A stretch of 64,000 bases of DNA from Sphingomonas echinoides. Its GTDB lineage: Bacteria; Pseudomonadota; Alphaproteobacteria; Sphingomonadales; Sphingomonadaceae. Each line of letters starts with the position of its first letter. Position 1 is the stretch's first letter. The stretch is taken from contig NZ_JAPYKK010000014.1 of the NCBI RefSeq assembly GCF_029623395.1, positions 1 to 64,000 of the forward strand. Reading direction: 5' to 3'. The notes beneath the pieces were generated by a model. It was not told the origin of the DNA and did no database searches. It worked only from the letters and a program-made list of their open reading frames with translations. The translations under genes were made by a program, and so were the position numbers. Below are positions 30,351 through 39,957 of the stretch, piece by piece.

Positions 30351-31223
30351 TCAGAGCGTCCGACCAAACAGCGCAAGCATCCGCTCCCACGCCCGGTCCG
30401 CCTGCTTCGCATCATAGATCCGGCTGTCAGGCGGGCACCAACCATGCTTCGTCCCGGTGTACACCTCGATTTCCGCCGGAAGCTTGGCGGCAACGAAGGC
30501 CGCCTTGAGCGTATCCTTGTCGGTCGGCGCCCGCTGATCGTCATTCTCCGCGATCGCGATGAGGTACGCCGCTTTCATTTGCGGGATCAGCTTGTCCGGT
30601 GCGTCGGCGTCGGTGCCGACCAGCCCACCACCGTGGAAGGTCGCCCCCGCCTTGATTCGGCCCGGCACGGCTGCCGCCGTCCGCATCACCATTGGCCCGC
30701 CCATGCAATACCCGGTCGATGCCATCCCGCGCTTGCGGTCGACCTCCGGCTGCGCGTCGAGGAAGGTGGTGAACGCCACCGCGTCCTTCACCGTTCCAGC
30801 CGGGCTCAGCGCCTTGGTAAACGGCATGATCTTCGCCCGAACCTCGGGCTGGTCGAAGGATTCTCCAGGTGCCAGGAACGGCGATTTGGTCGACCGGTAG
30901 AACTGATTGACGACGAGGACGGCATAACCCGATTGCGCCAGTCGATCCGCCATCTGCCGGAAGGCGGGGCGCAGCCCCATGATGTCGGGCCAGATCAGGA
31001 CGGCCGGATGCTTCCCCGTCGCTGGCGCAACGAAATAGGCGTCCGCGGTGCCGTCCGGGGTCTTTACCGCGACGTCACGCCCCTTGATCGCTGCGGCATT
31101 GGCCGGTGCCGGAAGCAGCATCGCCAGGCCGGCCGCACCGCTCATCGCGCCAAACTGGCGGCGCGAAATCGACCCTGTGCCGACGAACGCGTCGTTATCG
31201 GCTGCGGTATGCTCGTCGCACAT
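30351..31223 (-). CDS. Tat-exported dienelactone hydrolase family protein
   Basis: 290 residues. A twin-arginine signal, SRRQFGAMSGAAGLAML at about residues 19-35, leads to the alpha/beta hydrolase fold. The nucleophile Cys lies in GYCMGG and the catalytic His in TKHGW; an acidic residue is expected in ENDDQRA. The ATG at 31223 has AGGAGAG upstream, and the longer frame to 31550 runs into the MBL gene as a shadow. It is unusual among DLH proteins in being periplasmic. It is the second dienelactone-type hydrolase in the window. Confidence 0.92.
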   Translation of the reverse strand: MCDEHTAADNDAFVGTGSISRRQFGAMSGAAGLAMLLPAPANAAAIKGRDVAVKTPDGTADAYFVAPATGKHPAVLIWPDIMGLRPAFRQMADRLAQSGYAVLVVNQFYRSTKSPFLAPGESFDQPEVRAKIMPFTKALSPAGTVKDAVAFTTFLDAQPEVDRKRGMASTGYCMGGPMVMRTAAAVPGRIKAGATFHGGGLVGTDADAPDKLIPQMKAAYLIAIAENDDQRAPTDKDTLKAAFVAAKLPAEIEVYTGTKHGWCPPDSRIYDAKQADRAWERMLALFGRTL

Positions 31224-31272
31224 GGCACTCTCCTGCTGATTCGCCTCTGGGCGTTTGACGCAGGCTAGCCGG

Positions 31273-32364
31273 TCAGAGCGCGCGATACCACCAGACGCCG
31301 TCGATGGTTTCGCGCACCGCACGCCCTTCGACTTCGAGCCGTCGCAGATGCGCGAGCGCTTCCCCGGTCGCCATGCCGAGCATGTCCGGGCCAATCGCGC
31401 GGCGGAACAGGCGGCCGAAGCAATCCACGGACCGCCGCGGTTCGGCGAGAAAGACCGCAAGTTCGTCCAGCCGCTCGCGATGCTCGCGATCCATCGCATC
31501 GAGGCGGCGATGAAGCCCGGTGAACGGGTCGCCATGCCCCGGCAGGACAAGCACGTCGTCGGGCACCTGCTTCAACCGGGCGATCGACGCGAACCATTCG
31601 CCCAGCGGGTCCGCTTCCGGCTCGGTCACGCCGAGCGATATGTTCGGGCTGATCCGCGGCAACACCTGATCCCCCGCGATCAGCACCGCGCCGACTGGAT
31701 CATACAGGCACGCATGTTCCGGACTGTGCCCGGAGCCGACGATGACCTGCCATGCCACATCCCCGATCGTCAGCGTGTCGCCGTGCACGATCCTGCTGTA
31801 CCCGAGCGGTAACGGCGTGACGATCTTCCTGAAGCCCGCCCAGCCGCGTGCCTCGGCATGCGCGATCTGCGCATCGTCCCACCCTGCCCCACGCCAGAAC
31901 GCGATCATCTCGGACGGCACCGCATCGCGCGCATCCGCGACCAGCATGCGCGCGGTCAGCCATTCGCCGCGCGTCATCACCAACGGTGCTGCATGCCGAT
32001 CACACATCCAACCGGCCAGACCGATGTGATCGGGATGGAAATGCGTCCCGATCATGCGCGTCACCCGAACACCGGCCAACGGGCCGCGCCACAGCGTCTT
32101 CCAAGTATCGCGGGCGGAGTCCGTGTTCATGCCCGTGTCGATCAGCGCAACGCCGTCGCCACGGGCGTCGGTATCGTCAAGCAACCAGCAATTGACGTGC
32201 CGCAACGGTCCCGGGATGTGCAACCGGACCCACTGGATCCCCGGCCGGACGGACATGGTCTCCCCCGGTGCGGGCTCCTGCCCGCCGAACGGATAGATCA
32301 ATCCCTTGTGCGTGGTGGGTGCGAAATCCTGCGTCGGCAGGCGGACAGCGGGCGCGATAGACAT
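31273..32364 (-). CDS. MBL-fold metallo-hydrolase
   Basis: 363 residues from the ATG at 32364 (no strong SD; the frame runs to 32400). The metallo-beta-lactamase motif HFHPDH is complete (H108, H110, D112, H113), with later ligands in GSGHSPEH and LPGHGDP. The closest resemblance is to glyoxalase II/thioesterase-like and LACTB2-type enzymes with a C-terminal winged-helix. The substrate is unknown. It lies 49 bp upstream of the Tat-exported hydrolase and probably in one unit with it. Confidence 0.9.
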   Translation of the reverse strand: MSIAPAVRLPTQDFAPTTHKGLIYPFGGQEPAPGETMSVRPGIQWVRLHIPGPLRHVNCWLLDDTDARGDGVALIDTGMNTDSARDTWKTLWRGPLAGVRVTRMIGTHFHPDHIGLAGWMCDRHAAPLVMTRGEWLTARMLVADARDAVPSEMIAFWRGAGWDDAQIAHAEARGWAGFRKIVTPLPLGYSRIVHGDTLTIGDVAWQVIVGSGHSPEHACLYDPVGAVLIAGDQVLPRISPNISLGVTEPEADPLGEWFASIARLKQVPDDVLVLPGHGDPFTGLHRRLDAMDREHRERLDELAVFLAEPRRSVDCFGRLFRRAIGPDMLGMATGEALAHLRRLEVEGRAVRETIDGVWWYRAL

Positions 32365-32421
32365 CAGTTGCAAATAGCAACGCGGCGCGCGCCAAGTCAC
32401 GCGCTATGTGACACCGCGCCC

Positions 32422-32916
32422 TCAGCGACGCTTACGCTTGCCGCTATCGACCGGGAGGAGCCCGCTGCGGATCGACAGCACTTCGGCGCGCGTCACCACG
32501 CCGTCCCGGTCGCGGTCGTAGCGGTCGAACAGTCGCGTGAACTCCGCCTGCAGTTCATCCGGCGTGATGCGATTGTCCTGATTGGCATCGACCCCGAACG
32601 GGCTCGGCAGCGCGTTGCGATCGCCGAGCCACAGCAGCGCCCAATCGGCGTACCCGATATAGCCGAGCGACCCGCTGTTGCCGGTGTCGATCCGCGCGAA
32701 ACTGCGGGTCACGCATGCGGTCAGCTCGGCGCGCGTGGTGCGCCCGTCCGCATCCTGGTCGCACGCGGCGATGAACACCGCCGCGGGCTCCGCAACGATC
32801 GTCGCGGTCGGCTGCGAGGGCGCGGGCGGGGTCGCAACCACGGCCGGCGGCGTCTGCGCCGACGCGTTGCCAGCAACTGAAACCAACGCGAGCACTCCGG
32901 CCAGAACAGCGCGCAT
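32422..32916 (-). CDS. Secreted EF-hand calcium-binding protein
   Basis: 164 residues. The signal peptide (ending ASA-Q, about residue 21) and a Pro/Ala-rich linker lead to paired EF-hands. Loops are visible at DQDADGRTTRAE, DTGNSGSLGYIG (degenerate), DANQDNRITPDE and DRDRDGVVTRAE. The C-terminus is basic (GKRKRR). It probably acts as a periplasmic calcium-binding protein. Its start is two bases after the queA stop, so the two are likely co-transcribed, perhaps by chance of arrangement. A second EF-hand protein lies at 57575. Confidence 0.88.
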   Translation of the reverse strand: MRAVLAGVLALVSVAGNASAQTPPAVVATPPAPSQPTATIVAEPAAVFIAACDQDADGRTTRAELTACVTRSFARIDTGNSGSLGYIGYADWALLWLGDRNALPSPFGVDANQDNRITPDELQAEFTRLFDRYDRDRDGVVTRAEVLSIRSGLLPVDSGKRKRR

Positions 32917-32918
32917 CT

Positions 32919-33953
32919 TTACCCTCTCGATGGAAGCAACAGGCTCGCATCGCCATAGCTGTAGAAACGATAGCCGTCGCGGATCGCATGGTCGTACGCC
33001 TGCTGCATCCGGTCGGTGCCCATCAGCGCGGACACGAGCATGAACAGCGTCGAGCGCGGCAAATGGAAGTTGGTCATCAGGCCATCGATCCCACGGAACC
33101 GATACCCCGGGGTGATGAAGATCGCGGTATCCCCCTCGAACGGGCGAATGACGCCCGCTTCGTCGGTCGCGCTTTCAATCAGACGCAGGCTGGTCGTGCC
33201 CACCGCGATCACGCGCCCGCCCCGCTGACGCACGGCGTTCAACAGGTCCGCGGTCGCCGCATCGATCCTACCCCATTCCGCATGCATCTTGTGCTCGGTG
33301 GTGTCGTCCGCCTTGACCGGCAAGAATGTCCCCGCGCCGACGTGGAGCGTCAGCGTGGCATACTCCACCCCGGCATCGGCGAGCCGTGCCAGTAGCTCGG
33401 GCGTGAAGTGCAGGGCCGCAGTCGGCGCTGCCACCGCGCCCTTTTCCGCTGCGAACATTGTCTGGTAATCGTCCGCGTCCTGCGCATCCGCCGGGCGGCG
33501 TGCCGCGATGTACGGCGGCAGTGGCATCCGGCCTGCGCGTTCGAGCAGCAGTTCGACGGGTTCGTCGCCTTCGAACTCGAGCGCGAAACTGCCGTCCTCG
33601 CCCCGGTCGCATGCGCGCGCGATCACGCCTGCACCGAAGTCGATCGCGTCATCCTGCTTCAGCCGCCGCGCATTGCGGACGAAAGCGCGCCACCGTCGCG
33701 GCCCCTCGCGCTTGTGGAGCGTCGCGCCGATCTTCGAATCGCCGCGTCGCCCTTCCAGTTGCGCCGGGATAACCCGCGTATCGTTGAACACGAGCAAATC
33801 GCCCGCGCGCAATTCGCCGGGCAGATCACCGACCGACCGGTCGCGCGTCACGCCTGCGTCGAGCACCAGCATCCGGGCAGAATCGCGCGGCGCAGCCGGA
33901 CGGAGCGCGATGCGCTCCGGCGGCAACGCGAAATCGAACAGATCGACTTTCAT
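32919..33953 (-). CDS. queA: tRNA preQ1(34) S-adenosylmethionine ribosyltransferase-isomerase QueA
   Basis: 344 residues, usual length. It transfers and isomerises the ribose of SAM onto preQ1 in tRNA during queuosine synthesis. The family start ([20 protein letters not shown]) and the conserved segments [18 protein letters not shown] and [17 protein letters not shown] are all present. It is 34 bases downstream of the cyclophilin gene. No tgt gene follows, although queA-tgt pairs are common. Confidence 0.97.
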   Translation of the reverse strand: MKVDLFDFALPPERIALRPAAPRDSARMLVLDAGVTRDRSVGDLPGELRAGDLLVFNDTRVIPAQLEGRRGDSKIGATLHKREGPRRWRAFVRNARRLKQDDAIDFGAGVIARACDRGEDGSFALEFEGDEPVELLLERAGRMPLPPYIAARRPADAQDADDYQTMFAAEKGAVAAPTAALHFTPELLARLADAGVEYATLTLHVGAGTFLPVKADDTTEHKMHAEWGRIDAATADLLNAVRQRGGRVIAVGTTSLRLIESATDEAGVIRPFEGDTAIFITPGYRFRGIDGLMTNFHLPRSTLFMLVSALMGTDRMQQAYDHAIRDGYRFYSYGDASLLLPSRG

Positions 33954-33987
33954 GACGGACCTCTCCCGTGCCGAAACGGCCGGTGGA

Positions 33988-34746
33988 TTACGCCGCCTTC
34001 TTGCGCGGTACGGCAGTCGTCGCTAGCTTTGCCTTCGGCGCCAGCTTGATGACGCCGGCCGGCGCCGGGAGCGCGACGGGCGCCGGCGGCGCAGGAACGT
34101 ACGCCGGCGGGTTGTCCGTACCTAGATACGCATGCAGGATCCGCGACGGTGCCGTCGGCGGCTCGCCACGCGCGATCGTGTCGACATATTCCATGCCGGA
34201 GATGACACGACCGAACACGGTGTATTTCTTGTCGAGCTTCATTGTGGGATTGAAGACGATGAAGAACTGGCTGTTCGCGCTGTTCTCGGCCTTGGTGACC
34301 GCTTCGACGGTCGCGCCTTCCGGAGCGCCCTCACGCGCCGCCGACACCGCGCCGCGCACGTGCGGCAGCCAGTTGAATTCCGCAGGAACGTTCGGCAACG
34401 TCGAGCCGCCGGTGCCATCACCCTTGGGATCACCGGTCTGCGCCATGAATCCTTCGATCACGCGGTGGAATAGCAGGCCGTCATAGAAATGCTGGCTTGT
34501 CAGCAGCTTGACGCGCTCAACCATTTTGGGCGCAGCATCCGGGCGCAACCAGATCACCACGCGGCCACCGGTCGAAAGATCGAGATACCAGAGGTTGGCC
34601 GGGTCGGTGACGGACGGAACCGGAGGCCGGTTGTCGGTGACGACCTTGGCGTCCTTGACCTCGATCTTCTCCTTCTTCTTGTCGGCAAAAGCAGGGCCGG
34701 AAACCAGCGCCAGAATGAAAGCAAGAAGGGTGGCTACGAAACGCAT
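33988..34746 (-). CDS. Periplasmic cyclophilin-type peptidyl-prolyl isomerase
   Basis: 252 residues. The signal peptide (cleavage after AFA, about residue 22) is followed by a Lys-rich stretch and the cyclophilin barrel. Catalytic-site residues are visible in [20 protein letters not shown] (Arg, Phe) and [11 protein letters not shown] Pro/Ala-rich tail (about 215-252) ends in PRKKAA. It catalyses proline isomerisation during folding of exported proteins. It is upstream of queA and 131 bp after coaD. Confidence 0.95.
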   Translation of the reverse strand: MRFVATLLAFILALVSGPAFADKKKEKIEVKDAKVVTDNRPPVPSVTDPANLWYLDLSTGGRVVIWLRPDAAPKMVERVKLLTSQHFYDGLLFHRVIEGFMAQTGDPKGDGTGGSTLPNVPAEFNWLPHVRGAVSAAREGAPEGATVEAVTKAENSANSQFFIVFNPTMKLDKKYTVFGRVISGMEYVDTIARGEPPTAPSRILHAYLGTDNPPAYVPAPPAPVALPAPAGVIKLAPKAKLATTAVPRKKAA

Positions 34747-34877
34747 CAGGTCCCCGCGAAAATCTCGGTGAATGGTCGCTTAGACCAACTCGTCGCTTGC
34801 GCCAACGTGAACGTCACCGCCAGCGTGTTTGCGGCAGATGCCGTGCGAAAGCGACCAGAATAGGGCCGTGGCTGAAA

Positions 34878-35402
34878 TCAGGGCCGCTGCCGATGCGCCT
34901 CGCCCTTGCGGCCGATGCGATCGACTCGCTCAGCGACCTCCGCGGCGACCGTGGCGGTCACGAACCGATCGATCGGGCCGCCGTACAGCGCGATTTCCTT
35001 GACCAGTCGGCTCGCGATCGGCTGCAGCGAGACGTCCGCCATCAGGAAGACGGTCTCGACCCGCGGATTGATCTGCTGGTTCATCCCCGCCATCTGATAT
35101 TCATATTCGAAATCGGCGACTGCGCGCAGACCGCGAACGATGATCTTCGCGCCTTCCCGCTCGGCGAAGTCCATCAGCAGCGAATCGAAGCTGACGACAT
35201 GGATTTCGCCCGCGACGCCCTCGACCTCACGCTGGACCATCGCCATCCGCTCCTCGATCGTGAACATCGGGGACTTGGACGGGTTGGTCGTCACGCCGAT
35301 CACCAGCCGGTCGACCAGCTTGGCGCCGCGCCGGATGATGTCCATGTGCCCCAGCGTGACCGGATCGAAGGTGCCGGGATAGACCCCCGTGCGGATCGTC
35401 AC
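34878..35402 (-). CDS. coaD: Phosphopantetheine adenylyltransferase
   Basis: 174 residues. This is the fourth step of coenzyme A synthesis. The nucleotidyl-transferase motif TxGH-type is in YPGTFDPVTLGHMD, with the conserved RGLRAVADFEYE and ASRLVKEIA segments. It starts with GTG overlapping the ispA stop (GTGA at 35399-35402), so it is translationally coupled to ispA. It is the last gene of xseB-ispA-coaD. Confidence 0.97.
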   Translation of the reverse strand: MTIRTGVYPGTFDPVTLGHMDIIRRGAKLVDRLVIGVTTNPSKSPMFTIEERMAMVQREVEGVAGEIHVVSFDSLLMDFAEREGAKIIVRGLRAVADFEYEYQMAGMNQQINPRVETVFLMADVSLQPIASRLVKEIALYGGPIDRFVTATVAAEVAERVDRIGRKGEAHRQRP

Positions 35403-36292
35403 CGATCTCTTTCGAGCGTGAACCGGGCGATCTCGCGGAGCAGGTCTGCTTCAGGACCGTAATGCTTGAGATGATCGATCGCCTGATCGACCAGCATCCG
35501 CGCCTGTTCGCGCGCGCGCGGCAGACCGAGCAGCGACAGGAAGGTCTCCTTGCCCGCGCCGGCATCCTTGTGGAGCTTCTTGCCGACCGCCGCTTCGTCC
35601 CCCTCGACGTCGAGGATGTCGTCGGCGATTTGGAACGCGAGGCCAAGGTCTCGGGCGTAGCCACGCAGGCCGGTGCGCCCTTCCGGCGGCAGCTTGCCGA
35701 GGATCGCGCCAGCCTCGACCGAACAGGCGATCAGCGCGCCGGTCTTCATCGCCTGCAACCGTGTCACGGTCGGCAGGTCGAAGGTGGTCTTCTCCGCTTC
35801 CAGGTCCATCGCCTGTCCGCCCGCCATTCCGGCGGGCCCAGCGGCACGCGCCAGATCGAGCACCAGTTCGCTCCGTACGAACGGATCGGCATGGGTTGCG
35901 GGGTCGGACAGGATCTCGAACGCCAGCGCATGCAGGCAATCGCCCGCCAGGATCGCGGTCGCTTCGTCGAACGCCTTGTGCACGGTCGGCTTGCCGCGCC
36001 GCATGTCGTCATTGTCCATCGCGGGCAGATCGTCGTGGATCAGCGAATAGACGTGGACGCATTCGATCGCCATCCCGGCGCGCCCGACGCAATCGCGGTC
36101 GACCGCGAACAACCGCGCGGTCGCCATCACCAGCAACGGGCGAAGCCGCTTGCCGCCGCCGATCGCGGCGTGGCGCATCGCGCGGTACAGCGGCGCACGT
36201 GCGTCGTCAGGCACGGCGATCAGCGAATCGAGCCGACGGTCGATATCCACGCCGACCTCGGTCAGCGCCTCGGCGAGCGACAATGGCGCCAT
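35399..36292 (-). CDS. ispA: Polyprenyl (farnesyl) diphosphate synthase
   Basis: 297 residues from the ATG at 36292. The first Asp-rich motif is HDDLPAMDNDD and the second is QIADDILD, both intact, so the enzyme should condense IPP with allylic diphosphates. The length and motif spacing fit short-chain (FPP) synthases. It follows xseB by ten bases, as in many proteobacteria, and is coupled to coaD. No dxs follows here. Confidence 0.95.
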   Translation of the reverse strand: MAPLSLAEALTEVGVDIDRRLDSLIAVPDDARAPLYRAMRHAAIGGGKRLRPLLVMATARLFAVDRDCVGRAGMAIECVHVYSLIHDDLPAMDNDDMRRGKPTVHKAFDEATAILAGDCLHALAFEILSDPATHADPFVRSELVLDLARAAGPAGMAGGQAMDLEAEKTTFDLPTVTRLQAMKTGALIACSVEAGAILGKLPPEGRTGLRGYARDLGLAFQIADDILDVEGDEAAVGKKLHKDAGAGKETFLSLLGLPRAREQARMLVDQAIDHLKHYGPEADLLREIARFTLERDR

Positions 36293-36302
36293 GTTCACGG
36301 GG

Positions 36303-36542
36303 TCAAGCTGCCGCAAAGGGCTGCGTGCCGATGGCCCGCCCCTCGCTGTCGGTGCGGATCGCCTCGATCCGCGCCTGTGCCGCGTTCAGACGATCGTCGC
36401 AGCGTCGGCGCAACTTGTCGCCACGCTCGTACAGCGCGATCGCCTGATCCAGCGGCGCGTCCCCACTTTCCAGTCTCGACACGATCCCCTCCAGTTCCTT
36501 CAGCGCCGCTTCGAACGTCAGCTCTTCGATCGGTATATCCAT
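36303..36542 (-). CDS. xseB: Exodeoxyribonuclease VII small subunit
   Basis: 79 residues. The conserved core FEAALKELEGIVSRLESGDA, followed by a helical LDQAIALYERGDKL, matches XseB. It partners XseA in single-strand exonuclease activity; xseA is not in the window. The ATG at 36542 has AGGTTGGAA upstream. It is first gene of xseB-ispA-coaD and divergent from the aldehyde dehydrogenase at 36654. Confidence 0.95.
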   Translation of the reverse strand: MDIPIEELTFEAALKELEGIVSRLESGDAPLDQAIALYERGDKLRRRCDDRLNAAQARIEAIRTDSEGRAIGTQPFAAA

Positions 36543-36653
36543 TTCCAACCTATGCGGCAGGCAAGCGACGGGGGTCAAGGATACCTCGGCAAGACTTTGC
36601 GTTTGTCCCTGCATATTCCCGCATCCACTGTAAAATTCCGGAGCCTTCCCGCC

Positions 36654-38000
36654 ATGTTCACCAGCATCAACCCCGCAACCGGCGCACCTGGCGAGAGCTT
36701 TGCCGAGCTGACCAGGGACGAGATCGAAAGCAAGGTCGCCCGCGCGCACGCTACTTACCGCGAATGGCGGCTGACCCCGCTCGCCGAGCGGGCCGCGCTG
36801 CTGGAGCGGATTGCGGAGCAATTCGATGCCAACAGCCACCGACTGGCGGAGATCGCGACGCGCGAAATGGGCAAGACGCTCAAATCGGCGATCGCCGAAG
36901 TCGAAAAATGCGCCGCCGCGTTCCGCCATTACGCGCAGCAGGGCCCCGCGATGCTCGAACCCCGCGCCTTCGCCGGGGCGACCGCGACGTGGCACCCGAT
37001 GGGGCCGGTTCTGGCGGTGATGCCGTGGAATTTCCCGTACTGGCAGGTCGTCCGCTTCATGGCGCCGACGATTCTGGCGGGCAACGTCGGACTGCTCAAA
37101 CATGCCTCGAACGTCCAGGGCTGCGGCGCCGCGCTGGAGGAAATGGTGATCGCGGCGGGCGGTCCAGCCGGGCTGTTCCAGAACCTCGCGATCAAGTCGG
37201 ACAAGGTCGCCGCGCTGATCGCGGACGACCGGATCGTCGCGGTGACGCTGACCGGCAGTGAGGGCGCAGGCATGAAAGTCGCCGAAGCCGCCGGTCGCGC
37301 GCTCAAGAAGGTTGTGCTCGAGCTTGGCGGGTCGGACCCGTTCATCGTGATGCCGTCCGCCGATCTTGACGAAGCGGTCAAGCAAGCCGTCACCGCGCGG
37401 GTCCAGAACACCGGACAATCCTGCATCTGCGCAAAGCGCATGATCGTGCATTCGGAGATTTACGACGCGTTCCTTGAAAAGTTCTCGGCCGCGATGAAGG
37501 CGGTCGTGGCAGGCGACCCATTCGACGCGGACAGCACGATGGGGCCGCTATCGAGCGAGGAACAGCGCGAGACAGTTCTCGGGCAACTCAAGCTGTTCGA
37601 ACAGGCGGGGGCAAAGCTGCTGTTCGGCGGGGAGGCGCTGCCCGGCAAGGGCGCCTTCATGTCGGCGGGAATCATCGTCGACGTCCCACTGGATCATGCC
37701 GTTGCCGAGGAAGAACTGTTCGGGCCGATCGCGATGCTGTTCCGCGCGGACGACATCGATTCGGCGATTGCGCTCGCCAATGCGGTGCCGTTCGGGCTCG
37801 GGTCGTCGGTCTGGACCAACGATGCCGACGAACGCGCGCGGTTCGAGCGCGACATCGAAGCCGGGATGATCGCGGTGAACGCGATGCTGTCGTCGTCGCC
37901 AGAAGCGCCGTTCGGCGGGATCAAGCGCTCGGGTCATGGCCGGGAACTCGGGCCGTACGGGCTGCACGAGTTCATGAATTTGAAGACCGTATTCGGCTAA
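36654..38000 (+). CDS. NAD(P)-dependent succinate-semialdehyde dehydrogenase-type aldehyde dehydrogenase
   Basis: 448 residues. The ALDH motifs are present: PWNFPYWQ, LTGSEGAG, LELGGSDP (catalytic Glu) and NTGQSCICAKR (catalytic Cys257, with Cys259 two residues on). The sequence resembles the SSADH/GabD branch that lacks the N-terminal extension. The ATG at 36654 is the start with family homology; the long frame upstream is antisense to ispA/xseB. Substrate assignment is by resemblance only. It converges with leuB across a repeat element. Confidence 0.92.
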   Translation: MFTSINPATGAPGESFAELTRDEIESKVARAHATYREWRLTPLAERAALLERIAEQFDANSHRLAEIATREMGKTLKSAIAEVEKCAAAFRHYAQQGPAMLEPRAFAGATATWHPMGPVLAVMPWNFPYWQVVRFMAPTILAGNVGLLKHASNVQGCGAALEEMVIAAGGPAGLFQNLAIKSDKVAALIADDRIVAVTLTGSEGAGMKVAEAAGRALKKVVLELGGSDPFIVMPSADLDEAVKQAVTARVQNTGQSCICAKRMIVHSEIYDAFLEKFSAAMKAVVAGDPFDADSTMGPLSSEEQRETVLGQLKLFEQAGAKLLFGGEALPGKGAFMSAGIIVDVPLDHAVAEEELFGPIAMLFRADDIDSAIALANAVPFGLGSSVWTNDADERARFERDIEAGMIAVNAMLSSSPEAPFGGIKRSGHGRELGPYGLHEFMNLKTVFG

Positions 38001-38007
38001 CGTCCTT

Positions 38008-38113
38008 AGCCCCTCCCCTTCAGGGGAGGGGTTGGGGTGGGGAAGTCCAGCAGAACGAACCTCTCTGCCAGGCACCGCCCCACCCCCAACCCCTCCCCTG
38101 AAGGGGAGGGGCT
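38008..38113. repeat. GC-rich inverted repeat between the aldehyde dehydrogenase and leuB
   Basis: The left arm AGCCCCTCCCCTTCAGGGGA runs on into GGGGTTGGGGTGGGG, and a near-perfect complementary right arm ends GGGGAGGGGCT. The unpaired centre begins AGTCCAGCAG, the same word as in the atpD-atpC element, so the two are copies of one repeat family. In this convergent gap it could end transcription from both sides. Confidence 0.88.
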
Positions 38114-38117
38114 TAAA

Positions 38118-39170
38118 TCACTTCAGCGCCGCGAGCACTGCATCGCCCATCTGCGCCGTGGTCAGCTTGCCCCCCAGATCGACTGTCCGCGCCCCATCGG
38201 CAATCGCGGCGCGAACCGCCTGCTCGACCCGAACCGCGGAAGCCTCGTCCGACAGCGAGTGCCGCAGCAACAACGCCGCCGACAGGATCGCCGCGCAGGG
38301 ATTGGCCTTGCCCTGCCCCGCAATATCGGGTGCAGACCCGTGGATCGGCTCGTACAACCCGCAACTGCCCTGCCAATCGTTGAGCGACGCGGACGGCAGC
38401 ATCCCGATCGACCCGACGCACATGCTCGCCTGGTCGGACAGGATGTCGCCGAACAGGTTGCTGGTCACGATCACGTCGAACGCGCCCGGGTTGCGGACCA
38501 GCTGCATCGCGGCGTTGTCGACATACATGTGGCTCAGCTTGACCTCGGCATAGTCGCGCGCGATCTCGTTTACGATCTCGCGCCACAGCTGCGACGTCTC
38601 GAGCACGTTCGCCTTGTCGACCGAGGTCAGCATGCGGTTGCGCCGTGCCGCCATCTCGAACCCGACCCGCACGATCCGCGCGATCTCGACCTCGTCATAC
38701 CGCATCATGTCATGCGCCTCGCGCAGGCCGGTATGCGAGAAGCCACGGCTCTTTTCACCGAAATAGACGTCGCCGGTCAGCTCGCGGACGATGACCATGT
38801 CGATCGCGCGCGCGATTTCGGGGCGGAGCGCGGACGCGTCCTCCAGGCCCGGCATCATCGTCGCGGGGCGCAGGTTGGCGAACAGGCCGAGTTCCTTGCG
38901 CAAGCCCAGGATCGCCTGCTCCGGACGCACCGAGCGTTCGAGCCCGTCCATGTCGGGGTCGCCGACCGCGCCGAACAGGATCGCATCGGCGCGGTGCGCC
39001 AGCGCGAGCGTCTCGGGCGGGAGCGGATGACTGGTCTTGCGATAGGCCGCACCGCCGACAAGGCCAGGCTCGAACGTAAGGTCGAGCCCGAGCGCCTCGA
39101 GCACGCGGCGAGCCTCGTGCGTCACTTCGGGGCCAATGCCGTCTCCAGCGAGGATTGCGATCAGTGCCAT
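38118..39170 (-). CDS. leuB: 3-isopropylmalate dehydrogenase
   Basis: 350 residues from the ATG at 39170. It oxidatively decarboxylates 3-isopropylmalate in leucine synthesis. The start [15 protein letters not shown], the substrate-binding RPEQ/REL(T)GDVYFG segments and the terminal [14 protein letters not shown] motif are all typical. No leuCD is adjacent in the window. recO lies upstream on the same strand with a gap of about 50 bp. Confidence 0.97.
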   Translation of the reverse strand: MALIAILAGDGIGPEVTHEARRVLEALGLDLTFEPGLVGGAAYRKTSHPLPPETLALAHRADAILFGAVGDPDMDGLERSVRPEQAILGLRKELGLFANLRPATMMPGLEDASALRPEIARAIDMVIVRELTGDVYFGEKSRGFSHTGLREAHDMMRYDEVEIARIVRVGFEMAARRNRMLTSVDKANVLETSQLWREIVNEIARDYAEVKLSHMYVDNAAMQLVRNPGAFDVIVTSNLFGDILSDQASMCVGSIGMLPSASLNDWQGSCGLYEPIHGSAPDIAGQGKANPCAAILSAALLLRHSLSDEASAVRVEQAVRAAIADGARTVDLGGKLTTAQMGDAVLAALK

Positions 39171-39222
39171 GGTCCGTACCGCTCCGTGATTTGAAGGCGC
39201 GGCCATGCCGACCCTTGGCGCA

Positions 39223-39849
39223 TCACGCAACCGCCCTTTTGAGCCGATCTGTCAAACGAGCCCGCGATTCGAGAGTTACGGCCCGCCGATCGACCAGAAT
39301 TTGCGCCCCGAGTGCCTCCCCCAGTACGGAAAGGGCCGCGAACACGGCGTGCCAGTCGTCAGCGGCAGGGTCCGTCAGCGCGGCGGGCAAGGCCTCCGCG
39401 TCGAGCCCATAGCCAAGTTCCGCCAGCAGCAATTGCTCGTACCGCGCGATCGACAAGATCCAGCGCCGCGCGGCGGGTGCCAGCGCGATCGCCTCGATCA
39501 CGGCATCCAGCGCCAGGTACAACCGCGGGTACGGCAGCGCCTCGGGAAGTGCCGCCGCCGTCAATGCCGTTACCCAATCGAGCGCGAGCGCCGGTAACGG
39601 TTCGGCGTACAGCGGCGCGCGGCTGGTGACGAGTTCGACCGTCAGGCTCGCGAGTTGATCGTCGGTCCGCGCGCGCCATTCACCCGCGACCCGGTTGGCG
39701 GGTTGCAGGATCGGCCGAATTCGGCTCGATCGCCCCCCGCGCACATAGCCCGCCTGCAGACCGTCGTCGGGGGTGAGCGCCCGCACAATCGCGCCATGCT
39801 CACCGTGATGGCGGACGCCGAGGATCAGGGCTTGGGTGCGCAAATGCAT
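39223..39849 (-). CDS. recO: DNA repair protein RecO
   Basis: 208 residues, at the short end for the family. It has the N-terminal OB-fold ([20 protein letters not shown], then [10 protein letters not shown]) and a helical C-terminal domain. RecO loads RecA on SSB-coated DNA with RecR. No zinc-binding CxxC is visible, as in some RecO proteins. It is upstream of leuB; the usual era/rnc neighbours are absent. Confidence 0.9.
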   Translation of the reverse strand: MHLRTQALILGVRHHGEHGAIVRALTPDDGLQAGYVRGGRSSRIRPILQPANRVAGEWRARTDDQLASLTVELVTSRAPLYAEPLPALALDWVTALTAAALPEALPYPRLYLALDAVIEAIALAPAARRWILSIARYEQLLLAELGYGLDAEALPAALTDPAADDWHAVFAALSVLGEALGAQILVDRRAVTLESRARLTDRLKRAVA

Positions 39850-39957
39850 AAGCGCGTGTAGCGCGCCCGTGGCGGTGTGGGAACGATAAGGGGTGGGATA
39901 CTGCGTGGCCGTAGTCGTCTCGGTAGTTCTCCCGGTCTACGCCGGGGTCGCGCAACC

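Noticed and set aside
35462-36653. Plus-strand frames opposite ispA and xseB, running into the aldehyde dehydrogenase
   Set aside because: They oppose conserved genes; family homology of the dehydrogenase begins only at 36654.
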